The notes below the pieces were generated by a model that saw nothing but the letters and a program-made list of their open reading frames with translations, was not told the DNA's origin and made no database searches. 52,634 nt of DNA from Sphingomonadales bacterium (GTDB lineage: Bacteria; Pseudomonadota; Alphaproteobacteria; Sphingomonadales; Sphingomonadaceae). Location of the stretch: contig JAGWMZ010000026.1 of assembly GCA_028871475.1 (NCBI GenBank), positions 1-52,634 of the forward strand, in the 5' to 3' direction. A program made the translations under genes and the position numbers. This document shows, in pieces, positions 1 through 8,159 of this stretch; the first letter of the stretch is position 1; each line of letters starts with the position of its first letter.

Positions 1-69
1 CAGCAGGCCGAACTGCTGTTGATGCAGGGGCTGGCTGATATTGCGCGGGCGGCGGCTCGGCGGAGTTGA
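1..69 (+). CDS. C-terminal end of an unidentified gene (partial)
   Basis: Frame 1 is open from the window edge to a TGA at 67-69. It encodes 22 residues rich in Ala, Leu and Arg, ending in AAARRS; the other two forward frames close earlier. The Ala/Arg-rich tail is typical of high-GC coding sequence, but nothing in it identifies a family. It could be non-coding. Confidence 0.35.
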   Translation, partial: QQAELLLMQGLADIARAAARRS

Positions 70-87
70 AGATAAGAAGAGGAAGAT

Positions 88-107
88 GCGAGGGCCATCG
101 CCCTCGC
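88..107. repeat. Intergenic palindrome, CATC-loop family, copy 1
   Basis: Perfect 8-bp arms (GCGAGGGC / GCCCTCGC) enclose a CATC loop, followed by GCTCCCTTTTG. The same arms, loop and GCTCCCTTT flank recur inverted at 17668-17687. It forms one edge of a composite element whose other edge is at 272-292. Confidence 0.8.
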
Positions 108-147
108 GCTCCCTTTTGTTTGGAGAGGGCAGCCGGGGTTGCAGCCG

Positions 148-170
148 AGCGCCAGCATCGCTGCGCCGCA
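148..170 (-). repeat. 23-bp satellite motif of the palindrome element, copy 1
   Basis: On the minus strand this carries the core GCGATGCTGGCGCT preceded by TGCGGCGCA. By hand alignment it matches 21778-21800 at 22 of 23 positions and 17605-17627 at about 20 of 23. In all three places it lies within about 120 bp of one of the dispersed palindromes, so the two appear to belong to one composite element. Confidence 0.65.
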
Positions 171-271
171 AGCAGGGTTGGAAAGCTGAGTCTGGGAACC
201 TGCTGCCTGCGGCGCGGCCTACCCAGCGCTTTGGCGGAACCCTTGGCGCCATGCCGACAAAAATTGGGAGC

Positions 272-292
272 GCGAGGGGGTAACCCCCTCGC
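272..292. repeat. Intergenic palindrome, TAA-loop variant, copy 2
   Basis: Perfect 9-bp arms (GCGAGGGGG / CCCCCTCGC) surround TAA. The left flank TTGGGAGC is the inverse of the GCTCCC flank of the palindrome at 88-107, so the two face each other across about 160 bp. It lies 22 bp beyond the stop of the minus-strand gene that follows and could also end transcription from it. Confidence 0.75.
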
Positions 293-314
293 ATCTTCCT
301 TTTTCTACTCTCAA

Positions 315-2003
315 TCAGGCCGGCGCCAGCCGATCCCCATCCACGCGCCGGAACGTGTCGGGATCAGCGGCTTCCCACCAGCGCCGCAACTGGGGGTCAT
401 CGCTACCCGCGATCAGCTCGCCAGGCCGGGCGAAGGTGTAGATCTCGTCGAGCTGGCGCATTTCGGCGACGTTGATCCGCTGGCGCAGATGTGAGGGGCG
501 CAGGTCGGACGGGCTGTCGAGCCCGGCGGCGACGATGATCTCGTGCAGCGCCTTCAATGTCGCGCCATGGAAGCGGGCGACGCGCTCGGCCTTTTCGGGG
601 ATGACGAGGCCGCGCTGGCGGGCGGCGGATTGCGTGGCAATGCCGGTGGGGCACAGGCCGGTATGGCATTTGAGCGACTGGATGCAGCCCAGCGAGAACA
701 TGAAGGCGCGCGCGGCATTGCACCAGTCCGCCCCCAGCGCGGCGTTGATGGCGATGGAGGCGCCCGAGGTGACCTTGCCGCTGGCGGCCAGTCGCACCTC
801 GGTTTTCAGTCCGGCGCCGACCAGCGCGTTGCGCGCGATCATCAGCCCCTCGCGCAGCGGCATGCCCATCCGGTCGGAGAGTTCCTGGGGCGCCGCCCCT
901 GTGCCGCCCTCGGCCCCGTCGATGACGATGTAATCGAGGCGGATACCAGTGGCGAGCATCGCCTTGGCCACGGCGAACATTTCGTGGGGCAGGCCGATGC
1001 AGAGCTTCAGCCCCACCGGCTTGCCGCCTGAGAGTTCACGCAGTTTGGCGGCGAATTCCACCATTTCGCGCGGGGTGGAAAAGGCGCTGTGGCGCGGGGG
1101 TGAGACGCAATCCTCGCCCAGCGGCACGCCGCGCGTTTCGGCGATCTCGGGTGTCACCTTGGCGGCGGGCAGCACGCCGCCATGGCCCGGCTTGGCCCCT
1201 TGCGACAGCTTCAATTCGATCATTTTCACGCTGGGATGCGCGGCATGGTCGGCAAACATCACGGGGTCGAAATGGCCATCGCGCGTGCGACAGCCGAAAT
1301 AGCCCGAGGCGACCTGCCAGCAGATGTCGCCGCCGTGTTTGAGGTGATAGGGCGACATGGAGCCTTCGCCCGTATCGTGATAGCAGCCCGCCATTTTCGC
1401 GCCCAGGTTGAGCGCCTCGATGGCGTGGGCGCCCAATGCGCCAAAGCTCATGGCCGAGACATTGAGCCGCGAGGCCGAATAGGGCTGCGCGCATTGGCTG
1501 GAGCCGACGCTGATCCGCATATCCTCGGGCGCATCGGGGTTGGGGGCCATGGAATGGGCCAACCACTCATATTCGTCGGAATAGACGTCGAGCTGGGTGC
1601 CGAAGGGATGGGCATCTGCCGTGCCATGGGCGCGGGCATAGACCAGCGCGCGGTCTTCATGGCTGAAGGGGCGGCCATCGAGATCGCCTTCCACTAGATA
1701 GGCGCGTGAAAAGGGGCGCAGGCTTTCAAACAGCCAGCGAAAGCGCGCGGCGGCGGGATAGTTGCGGCGCAAGGCATGGTCGACCTGCGTCAGATCCGCC
1801 AGCGACAGCGCCAGCACCGGCAGGCCCACCACCAGCGCCCACGCCCAGTCCTTCTGGCCCGAGAGCGCCCAGCCCACAACGCCGGCAAGGCAGACCACCG
1901 CGCTGAGCCAGAGCAGCACATTGCGGCGCCATGGCTCATCGCGGAACAGGGCAGTGAACAGGGGAATCGAACGCGTGCCGACGGGGGCCGGGGCATCAGT
2001 CAT
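315..2003 (-). CDS. FMN-binding glutamate synthase family protein, membrane-anchored
   Basis: The 562-residue protein has two hydrophobic N-terminal segments (about residues 25-65) followed by a full FMN-binding glutamate synthase domain. The domain is marked by VIDGAEGGTGAAP and a cysteine cluster, GCIQSLKCHTGLC, of the kind that binds an iron-sulfur cluster in GltB-type enzymes. It lacks the glutamine amidotransferase domain of real GltB. The family is widespread and its substrate is generally unknown, so glutamate synthesis should not be assumed. I chose the ATG at 2003 because GGAG lies six bases upstream; the frame extends to a GTG at 2015. The gene stands alone, 121 bp from glcB upstream. 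Confidence 0.85.
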   Translation of the reverse strand: MTDAPAPVGTRSIPLFTALFRDEPWRRNVLLWLSAVVCLAGVVGWALSGQKDWAWALVVGLPVLALSLADLTQVDHALRRNYPAAARFRWLFESLRPFSRAYLVEGDLDGRPFSHEDRALVYARAHGTADAHPFGTQLDVYSDEYEWLAHSMAPNPDAPEDMRISVGSSQCAQPYSASRLNVSAMSFGALGAHAIEALNLGAKMAGCYHDTGEGSMSPYHLKHGGDICWQVASGYFGCRTRDGHFDPVMFADHAAHPSVKMIELKLSQGAKPGHGGVLPAAKVTPEIAETRGVPLGEDCVSPPRHSAFSTPREMVEFAAKLRELSGGKPVGLKLCIGLPHEMFAVAKAMLATGIRLDYIVIDGAEGGTGAAPQELSDRMGMPLREGLMIARNALVGAGLKTEVRLAASGKVTSGASIAINAALGADWCNAARAFMFSLGCIQSLKCHTGLCPTGIATQSAARQRGLVIPEKAERVARFHGATLKALHEIIVAAGLDSPSDLRPSHLRQRINVAEMRQLDEIYTFARPGELIAGSDDPQLRRWWEAADPDTFRRVDGDRLAPA

Positions 2004-2124
2004 GGCAATCTCCACCCCCGGTGCGGTCAGGAGCCAGTCCGCCGGGTTGCGGGCCGAACCTTGCGCGGGGGTGGAGCGATGTAAAGATACTTTCGATAGC
2101 GCGGTACTTTAGCCGCAGCGCCTC

Positions 2125-4218
2125 TTAGGCCAGAACGGGCTGAGGCGCCTTGGCCTTGGCGCGGAAGGCATGTAGCAGCGGCTCGGTATAGCCCGAGGGC
2201 TGCGCCGCGCCTTCGAAGATAAGCGCGCGGGCCGCCTGATAGGCCAGATTGTCCCCATGCCCTGCCATGGGCTGATAGGCCGGATCGCCCGCATTCTGCG
2301 CATCGACGCGCGCTGCCATGCGCTGCAACGCCGCCTCCACCTGATCGGGCGTGACAATGCCATGCATCAGCCAATTGGCGATATGCTGGCTGGAAATACG
2401 CAGCGTGGCGCGGTCCTCCATCAGGCCGATGTCGTTGATGTCGGGCACCTTGGAGCAGCCAACGCCCTGTTCGACCCAGCGCACGACATAGCCCAGAATG
2501 CCCTGCGCATTGTTGTCCAGCTCCTGCGTGATCTCCTCTTGCGTCCAACGGGGCGCGCGCGCCAGCGGAATGGTCAGCAGGTCGGCCAGCGGGGCCGGGG
2601 TCTCGCCGCGCCGCTCGTCCTGACGGGCAAAGACGTCGACCGTGTGGTAATGCGTGGCGTGCAGCACGGCTGCCGTGGGGCTTGGTACCCAGGCGGTGTT
2701 GGCGCCGGTGCGCGGATGGGCGATCTTTTGCGCCAGCATGTCGGCCATACGGTCGGGCATGGCCCACATGCCCTTGCCGATCTGCGCCTTGCCGGATAGG
2801 CCACAGGCCAGACCGATCTGCACGTTGCGGTCCTCATAGGCGGCGATCCAGGCGCAATTCTTGATCTCGCCCTTGCGCAGCATGGGGCCGGCCTGCATCG
2901 CGGTATGGATTTCATCGCCCGTGCGGTCGAGGAAGCCGGTGTTGATGAACATGATGCGGTGGCGCACGGCATGGATCGTGGCGGCCAGATTGGCGCTGGT
3001 GCGGCGCTCCTCATCCATGACGCCGATCTTGATCGTGTGGCGCGCCAGCCCCAGCAGATCCTCGATGGCATCGAAGAGATCGTCGGCGAAAGCGGCTTCC
3101 TCGGGCCCGTGCATCTTGGGCTTGACGATATAGATCGAGCCAGTGCGGCTGTTGCGGCCCTTATCATGAAGCGCGATGGCGCTGGTGACGATGCCGTCCA
3201 GAATGCCCTCGAAGGCTTGTGAGCCATCGGGCAGCAGAACGGCGGGCGTCGTCATCAGATGGCCGACATTGCGCACCAGCAGCAGCGAGCGGCCCGGCAG
3301 GGTGAAGGCGCTGCCATCGGGCGCGGTATAGGCGCGATCAGCATTCAGGCGGCGGGTGATGGCTTTGCCATTCTTCTCGAATGTGTCGCTCAGCGTGCCA
3401 TCCATCAACCCCAGCCAGTTGGCATAGGCCGCCAGCTTGTCGGCGCCATCGACCGCCGCGATCGAATCCTCGAAATCGCAGATGGTGGTGATGGCCGATT
3501 CCAGAATGACATCGGCGATATGGGCCGGGTCCGTGGCGCCGATGGGGTGGGCCGGGTCGATGACAATCTCGATATGCAGCCCGTTGTGGCGCAGCAGAAT
3601 GTTGGCGCCATTGCGGCCCGCCAGTTGCGAGGGGTTGGCCAGCGGCAGCTCGCCGCCTGTCCAGTCGCCCCATGATCCTGTGGTCAAGGGCGCGGCCTCA
3701 TCCAGAAAGCGCTTGGCCCAGGCGATGACATGGGCGCCGCGCTGCGGGTCATAGCCCTTCGCTGCCGGAACGCCGGGCAGGGCATCGGTGCCATAGAGCG
3801 CGTCATAGAGGCTGCCCCAGCGGGCATTGGCGGCATTGAGCGCAAAGCGGGCGTTGAGCACGGGAACGACGAGCTGCGGCCCGGCGGTGGAGGCCAGCTC
3901 GGCGTCGACATGGGCGGGATCGACCGCGAAGGGCGCGGGTTCGGGCACCAGATAGCCGATCGAGCGCAGGAAGGCTTCGGTCGCGGCGCCATCGGCCGCC
4001 TTGCCTTCGGGCGTGCGATACCAGGCGTCGATCTGCGTCTGCAGCGCATCGCGGCGGGCCAGCAGGGCCTGGTTGCGCGGGGTGAAGCGCGCGAAAATGC
4101 CCGCCACGCCGGCCCAGAACGCATCGCTGGCAAGGCCCGTGCCGGGCAGCACGGCGGTTTCCAGAAAGTTTGCCAGGGCCGAATCGATGGAAAGGCCAGC
4201 GCGGGTGGTCATGCTCAT
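2125..4218 (-). CDS. glcB: Malate synthase G
   Basis: It condenses glyoxylate with acetyl-CoA to malate, in the glyoxylate bypass and glycolate use. The 697-residue length matches the single-chain G isoform, not the roughly 530-residue A form. Recognisable stretches include CDFEDSIAAVDGADK, NRTGSIYIVKPKMHGP-like sequence and FINTGFLDRTGDEIHT. The frame extends to 4299, but I start at the ATG at 4218 because AAGGA stands eight bases upstream; an ATG two codons later (4212) is possible. It diverges from a LysR-type gene across 100 bp holding a dyad. With xylXBC just beyond, it could handle glyoxylate from a Dahms-type pentose route via glycolaldehyde and glycolate; that link is inference. Confidence 0.95.
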   Translation of the reverse strand: MSMTTRAGLSIDSALANFLETAVLPGTGLASDAFWAGVAGIFARFTPRNQALLARRDALQTQIDAWYRTPEGKAADGAATEAFLRSIGYLVPEPAPFAVDPAHVDAELASTAGPQLVVPVLNARFALNAANARWGSLYDALYGTDALPGVPAAKGYDPQRGAHVIAWAKRFLDEAAPLTTGSWGDWTGGELPLANPSQLAGRNGANILLRHNGLHIEIVIDPAHPIGATDPAHIADVILESAITTICDFEDSIAAVDGADKLAAYANWLGLMDGTLSDTFEKNGKAITRRLNADRAYTAPDGSAFTLPGRSLLLVRNVGHLMTTPAVLLPDGSQAFEGILDGIVTSAIALHDKGRNSRTGSIYIVKPKMHGPEEAAFADDLFDAIEDLLGLARHTIKIGVMDEERRTSANLAATIHAVRHRIMFINTGFLDRTGDEIHTAMQAGPMLRKGEIKNCAWIAAYEDRNVQIGLACGLSGKAQIGKGMWAMPDRMADMLAQKIAHPRTGANTAWVPSPTAAVLHATHYHTVDVFARQDERRGETPAPLADLLTIPLARAPRWTQEEITQELDNNAQGILGYVVRWVEQGVGCSKVPDINDIGLMEDRATLRISSQHIANWLMHGIVTPDQVEAALQRMAARVDAQNAGDPAYQPMAGHGDNLAYQAARALIFEGAAQPSGYTEPLLHAFRAKAKAPQPVLA

Positions 4219-4290
4219 GGGCGGAGTCCTTGGTTTGGCGAATGAGCGGATTATGGACGCGAGTCGTATTATCCGGTAGCCTGAAAGAAT

Positions 4291-4309
4291 TGATGACACT
4301 CGTTCATCA
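4291..4309. promoter_or_regulatory. Candidate LysR-type operator between glcB and its divergent regulator
   Basis: TGATGA and TCATCA form a perfect 6-bp inverted repeat separated by seven bases, ending ten bases before the regulator's ATG. Divergent placement is the classic arrangement for LysR autoregulation and control of the neighbour. The assignment rests on the dyad and position only. Confidence 0.45.
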
Positions 4310-4318
4310 GAGGAAGCA

Positions 4319-5239
4319 ATGGATCCGGATTACGACCTGTTTCTCGCCATCGTGGCGGCGGGCAGCATTGCGGCGGCGGCGCGCGGCGGCGCGGCTTCGG
4401 CTGCGGGGCGGCTTTCGCCCGCCAGCCTCTCCAAGCGTTTGGCGCGCCTGGAGGAGCGGCTGGGGGTACGGCTCATCCATCGCACCACGCGGCGCATGGT
4501 GCTGACCCCGGCGGGAGAGAGCCTGCATCGCGATCTTCTGGCCATCACCCAGGCATTGGCGCAGGCCGAGGCGCGAATCACCGGGGCGCAGGACAAGCCG
4601 CAGGGGCCGCTGCGCATCACTGCCCCCACTTCCTTTGGCCGCATGCATCTGGCGCCAGCCCTCGCGCGGTTTCTGGCGCGCTATCCCGATATCGCGCTGC
4701 AGCTCGACCTGTCGGATGAGTTCGTCGATCTGATCGAGGGGCGCTATGATGTGGCGCTGCGCATCACGGCGCGGGTTGAGGGCGCATTGGTGGCGCATCG
4801 GCTGGTGGCCAACCGCCGCGTGCTCTGCGCCTCGCCTGATTATCTGGCGCGGCGCGGCACGCCTGCCACGCTGGCCGATCTGGCGCGTCACGATGTTCTG
4901 GCCGCGCAGGGGCAGATGCCGTGGCCGCTTGACGGTCCGTCGGGAGAGGCTACCTATCATGCTGACAGTGCCGTGCGCACCAACTCCAGCGAGGTGGTGC
5001 GCGAGATGGTGCTGGGCGGGCGTGGCATTGCCTTGCGGTCGCTCTGGGATGTTGCTCCCGCTTTGGCGTCGGGGGCTTTGCTGCGGGTCTTGCCTGAATG
5101 GGAAGGGTCGAAAGGGGCGGCATTGTCGCTGGTCTATCCACCGGCCCCGCGTGTGCCGGCGGTGGTTCAGGCGCTGATCGACCATATGCAGGGCGAATTC
5201 GCCCATGGCGCGCCCTGGGATAGGCCAGATCTTGTCTGA
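4319..5239 (+). CDS. LysR family transcriptional regulator
   Basis: The 306-residue protein has an N-terminal winged helix-turn-helix (about residues 3-65, with SPASLSKRLARLEERLGVRL and the HRTTRRMVLT strand) and a LysR substrate-binding domain (from about residue 90, GPLRITAPTSFGRMHLAP). The HTH is longer than usual: a Gly/Ala-rich insertion, RGGAASAAG, sits where most members read straight through. It is divergent from glcB and 103 bp before xylX, in the same direction. The likeliest target is glcB plus itself, because xylX has its own operator. The start has GAGG about five bases upstream. The effector is unknown. Confidence 0.9.
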   Translation: MDPDYDLFLAIVAAGSIAAAARGGAASAAGRLSPASLSKRLARLEERLGVRLIHRTTRRMVLTPAGESLHRDLLAITQALAQAEARITGAQDKPQGPLRITAPTSFGRMHLAPALARFLARYPDIALQLDLSDEFVDLIEGRYDVALRITARVEGALVAHRLVANRRVLCASPDYLARRGTPATLADLARHDVLAAQGQMPWPLDGPSGEATYHADSAVRTNSSEVVREMVLGGRGIALRSLWDVAPALASGALLRVLPEWEGSKGAALSLVYPPAPRVPAVVQALIDHMQGEFAHGAPWDRPDLV

Positions 5240-5278
5240 GTAAAACCCTCTTGCACAAGGGGCGTGCTTCTCGCTAGA

Positions 5279-5292
5279 GGATAGCGCTAACA
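5279..5292. promoter_or_regulatory. XylR-like operator at the xylXBC promoter
   Basis: GGATAGCGCTAACA contains the palindromic core TAGCGCTA (5282-5289). It resembles, from memory, the LacI-type XylR operator reported ahead of Caulobacter xylX. A plausible -35 TTGCAC lies at 5251-5256, and a weak -10 (CTAGAG) 17 bases later at 5274-5279. The operator would then cover the transcription start, fitting repression. No xylR gene is in the window. Confidence 0.6.
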
Positions 5293-5342
5293 CATGGCGG
5301 GGTCGTGAAAGGCGCCGTTTCTGGAAGAGGCTCGCACGCAAG

Positions 5343-6467
5343 ATGACCGTTTCCCTGACCGATATCCTCCCGCAGGATTATGCCTCCGGCCGCTTCCTTG
5401 GCCGCGCCCTGTCGCCCGCCGGCCCCTGCGTCATCACGCTCCGCGATGGCATGATTGTCGATTTGACCGAGCAGGTTTCGACGGTGTCGGGCGCGATTGC
5501 CCGCCGCATTTTCGATGGCGGCAAGGCGCTGGGCCCGATCGAGGCCGGCCTGCCCGAGGGGTGGAGCCTGCTCTCGCCCATCGACCTGCAATGCGTGAAG
5601 GCCTCGGGTGTGACCTTCGCCCTCTCCGCCGTGGAGCGCGTGATCGAGGAGCGTGCGCGCGGCGATGCCACCCGCGCTGCTGAAATCCGCGCCCTGCTCG
5701 AAGCGCGCGTGGGTTCCGGCATCCGCTCGGTGGTGCCCGGCAGCGCCGAGGCCATGGCGCTGAAAGAAGCGCTGATCGGCGAGGGCATGTGGTCGCAATA
5801 TCTTGAAGTGGCGATTGGGCCGGATGCCGAGATTTTCTCGAAGTCGCCGGTGCTCTCCACCGTCGGTTATGGCGCGCCCATTGGCGTGCGCAGCGATTCC
5901 ACCTGGAACAACCCCGAGCCTGAAGTTGTGCTGATCTGCGATCCGCATGGCGAGGTGCTGGGCGCGACGCTGGGCAATGACGTCAACCTGCGCGACTTTG
6001 AAGGGCGCAGCGCGCTGTTGCTCTCCAAGGCGAAGGACAACACCGCCTCCTGCGCCATCGGCCCCTTCATCCGCCTGTTCGATGATAGTTTCACCATCGA
6101 CGATGTGCGTCAGGCCAATGTCGATCTGCTGATCGAGGGCAAGGACAATTACCGCCTGGAAGGCAGCAACGACATGAGCCAGATCAGCCGTGATCCGCTC
6201 GATCTGGTGAGCCAGAGCCTGTCGGAACATCATTATCCCGATGGCTTCGTGCTGTTCTGCGGCACGCTTTTCGCGCCCACGCAGGACCGCGATACGCCCG
6301 GTTTCGGCTTTACCCACAAGGTGGGCGACGAGGTGACCATCTCCTCCACGCGCCTTGGCAAATTGACCAATGAAGTGACCACCAGCCGCGATGCGCCCGC
6401 ATGGACGATGGGCATCGCCGGCTTCATGCGCAATCTGGCCGAGCGCGGCCTGATCGATCGGATTTGA
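5343..6467 (+). CDS. xylX: 2-keto-3-deoxy-D-xylonate dehydratase, FAH family (XylX-like)
   Basis: The 374-residue fumarylacetoacetate-hydrolase-fold protein has its metal-site region intact (WNNPEPEVVL with acidic ligands, then GNDVNLRDFEG). FAH members are hard to assign alone, but the next two genes match Caulobacter xylB and xylC closely and this one matches xylX in fold and size. That makes 2-keto-3-deoxyxylonate dehydratase, the Weimberg step giving alpha-ketoglutarate semialdehyde, the best reading. Related enzymes act in L-arabinose and other sugar-acid pathways, so the exact substrate is inferred. Its stop overlaps the first of two adjacent ATGs of the next gene, so translation is probably coupled. 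The leader carries a XylR-like operator. Confidence 0.8.
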   Translation: MTVSLTDILPQDYASGRFLGRALSPAGPCVITLRDGMIVDLTEQVSTVSGAIARRIFDGGKALGPIEAGLPEGWSLLSPIDLQCVKASGVTFALSAVERVIEERARGDATRAAEIRALLEARVGSGIRSVVPGSAEAMALKEALIGEGMWSQYLEVAIGPDAEIFSKSPVLSTVGYGAPIGVRSDSTWNNPEPEVVLICDPHGEVLGATLGNDVNLRDFEGRSALLLSKAKDNTASCAIGPFIRLFDDSFTIDDVRQANVDLLIEGKDNYRLEGSNDMSQISRDPLDLVSQSLSEHHYPDGFVLFCGTLFAPTQDRDTPGFGFTHKVGDEVTISSTRLGKLTNEVTTSRDAPAWTMGIAGFMRNLAERGLIDRI

Positions 6468-6469
6468 TG

Positions 6470-7228
6470 ATGGCGAGTGCAATCTATCCCAGCTTGGCGG
6501 GCAAGAAGGTCATCATCACCGGCGGCGGTTCGGCGATTGGCGCGGGCATTGTCGAGGGTTTCGTTCGGCAGGGCGCGCATGTCGGCTTTGTCGACATCAT
6601 GGAAGAGCCCTCGCTCGAACTGATCGAGACGCTGGCGGGGCTGGGGCCCAAGCCCGCCTTCCGCCTGCAGGATGTGACCGACGATGCCACGCGCGCGCAG
6701 GGCATTGGTGCGCTGGTGGAGGAACTGGGCGGCTGTGACGTGCTGGTTAACAATGCCGCCAGCGACCAGCGCCACACCATTGCCGAGATCACCGTTGCCG
6801 AATGGGACCGCCTGATGGGCGTGAACCTCAAGCATCAGTTCTTTGTCGCGCAGGCCGTGCTGCCGGCAATGCGTGCGGCCGGTGGCGGCTCGATCATCAA
6901 TCTGGGCTCGATCAGCTGGCATCTGGGTCTGGAGGATCTGACCGTCTATCAGACCGCCAAGGCCGCCATCGAAGGCCTGACCCGCTCGATGGCCCGCGAG
7001 CTGGGGCCTGAGAACATCCGCGTCAACGCCATCATTCCCGGCAATGTGCAGACGCCCAAGCAGATGATGTGGTACACGCCCGAGGGTGAGGCCGAGATCG
7101 TTGCCGCCCAATGTGTGAAGGGCCGCATCCAGCCGGTTGACATCGCCGCCATGGCGCTGTTTCTGGCCAGCGAGGATGCGCGTTTTTGCACCGCGCACAA
7201 TTATTGGGTGGATGCCGGATGGCGGTAA
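6470..7228 (+). CDS. xylB: D-xylose 1-dehydrogenase (NAD), short-chain dehydrogenase XylB
   Basis: It oxidises D-xylose to D-xylonolactone with NAD. The 252-residue SDR has the cofactor motif TGGGSAIG (residues 17-24), NNAAS (95-99), a catalytic serine in GSIS (146-149) and YQTAK (Y160, K164). Beyond the family motifs it shares long identical stretches with Caulobacter XylB as I remember it, including the start SAIYPSL, GSISWHLGLEDL and WYTPEGEA. I start at the ATG at 6470; an ATG at 6467 overlaps the xylX stop. The second Gly of the usual TGGGSGIG is Ala here. Its 3' end overlaps xylC by ten bases. Confidence 0.9.
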   Translation: MASAIYPSLAGKKVIITGGGSAIGAGIVEGFVRQGAHVGFVDIMEEPSLELIETLAGLGPKPAFRLQDVTDDATRAQGIGALVEELGGCDVLVNNAASDQRHTIAEITVAEWDRLMGVNLKHQFFVAQAVLPAMRAAGGGSIINLGSISWHLGLEDLTVYQTAKAAIEGLTRSMARELGPENIRVNAIIPGNVQTPKQMMWYTPEGEAEIVAAQCVKGRIQPVDIAAMALFLASEDARFCTAHNYWVDAGWR

Positions 7229-8100
7229 AGGTCGATTCAGTCGCAGGCACGCAGTGCCTGCTGGGCGAGGGCGCCCTGTGGGATCATGCGCGCCAATGCG
7301 TGTGGTTCGTGGACATCAAGAGCCACCGCCTGTGGCATTTCGACCCTGCAACGGGCGGCACGCAAAGCTGGCAGGCCCCCGGGCAGATCGGCTGGGTGGT
7401 GCCCTCGACCGGCACCGGGCTGCTGGCTGGCCTGCAGGATGGGCTCTACAGTTTTGACCCTGAAAGCGGCGCGTTTACCCATCTCACCCAAGTTCCCGGC
7501 GAGCCGGCCACGAACCGTTTGAACGATGCCTGCAGCCATCCCTCGGGCGCGGTCTATTTCGGGTCGATGGACGATGGGGAGGATGCGCCCTCTGGTCGCT
7601 TCTATCGCTGGATCGACGGGGCAATCACGCCGGCCGGGCCCGATGCTGTCAGCATCACCAACGGCCCGGCGGTTTCACCCGATGGCGCGGCGATCTATTT
7701 CACCGATACGCTGGGCAAGAAGATCTTCGTGGCCGATGTCGGCGCCGATGGCCTGCCGGGCGCCGCGCGCCTGTTTGTCGATACCGCGGCCCATTTCCCC
7801 GAAGCCTATCCCGATGGCCCGATTGTCGACAGTAAGGGTTGCGTGTGGACCGGCCTGTGGAACGGCTGGGCGGTGGCGCGTTTCTCGCCGGCGGGTGAGC
7901 TGCTGGAGACGGTCGCCATGCCGGTCGCCAATGTCACCAAGATGACGCTGGGCGGCGCGGATCTGCGCACGGCCTATGTCACCACCGCGCGCAAGGGTCT
8001 CTCGGACGAGGAACTGGCCGCGCAGCCGCTGGCGGGCAATCTCTTTGCCTTCCGCGTCGATGTGGCGGGCGCGCCGGTCACCCCGGTCACGCTGGGCTGA
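7219..8100 (+). CDS. xylC: Xylono-1,5-lactonase, SMP-30/gluconolactonase family (XylC)
   Basis: It hydrolyses xylonolactone to xylonate. The 293-residue six-bladed propeller of the SMP-30/regucalcin type has the expected landmarks: LGEGALWD near the N-terminus, NRLNDACSHPSGAVYFGSMD, SITNGPAVSPDG and YPDGPIVDSKGCVWTGLW. Its C-terminal YVTTARKGLSDEELA matches the Caulobacter enzyme from memory. The ATG at 7219 lies inside the last codons of xylB, so the genes are translationally coupled. No xylA (semialdehyde dehydrogenase) or xylD (xylonate dehydratase) follows; the next gene is convergent. Confidence 0.88.
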   Translation: MAVKVDSVAGTQCLLGEGALWDHARQCVWFVDIKSHRLWHFDPATGGTQSWQAPGQIGWVVPSTGTGLLAGLQDGLYSFDPESGAFTHLTQVPGEPATNRLNDACSHPSGAVYFGSMDDGEDAPSGRFYRWIDGAITPAGPDAVSITNGPAVSPDGAAIYFTDTLGKKIFVADVGADGLPGAARLFVDTAAHFPEAYPDGPIVDSKGCVWTGLWNGWAVARFSPAGELLETVAMPVANVTKMTLGGADLRTAYVTTARKGLSDEELAAQPLAGNLFAFRVDVAGAPVTPVTLG

Positions 8101-8122
8101 TCGACCGAACGCATGGTTGAGA

Positions 8123-8146
8123 CGGGGCGGGGGCCATGGCGCCCCG
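8123..8146. terminator. Hairpin between convergent xylC and porin genes
   Basis: CGGGGCG (8123-8129) pairs with CGCCCCG (8140-8146) across ten bases. On the plus strand the right arm runs into CCTCGTTTCCGTTT. The hairpin stands between two convergent stop codons and could serve either. Confidence 0.5.
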
Positions 8147-8159
8147 CCTCGTTTCCGTT

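Noticed and set aside
88..292. Insertion sequence or transposon bounded by inverted repeats
   Set aside because: No transposase or plausible gene fits in about 160 bp and no target-site duplication is visible; treated as a repeat element instead.
5274..5482. Minus-strand frame opposite xylX as a separate gene
   Set aside because: It is a shadow of xylX and lacks start signals; xylX codons and motifs are clear.
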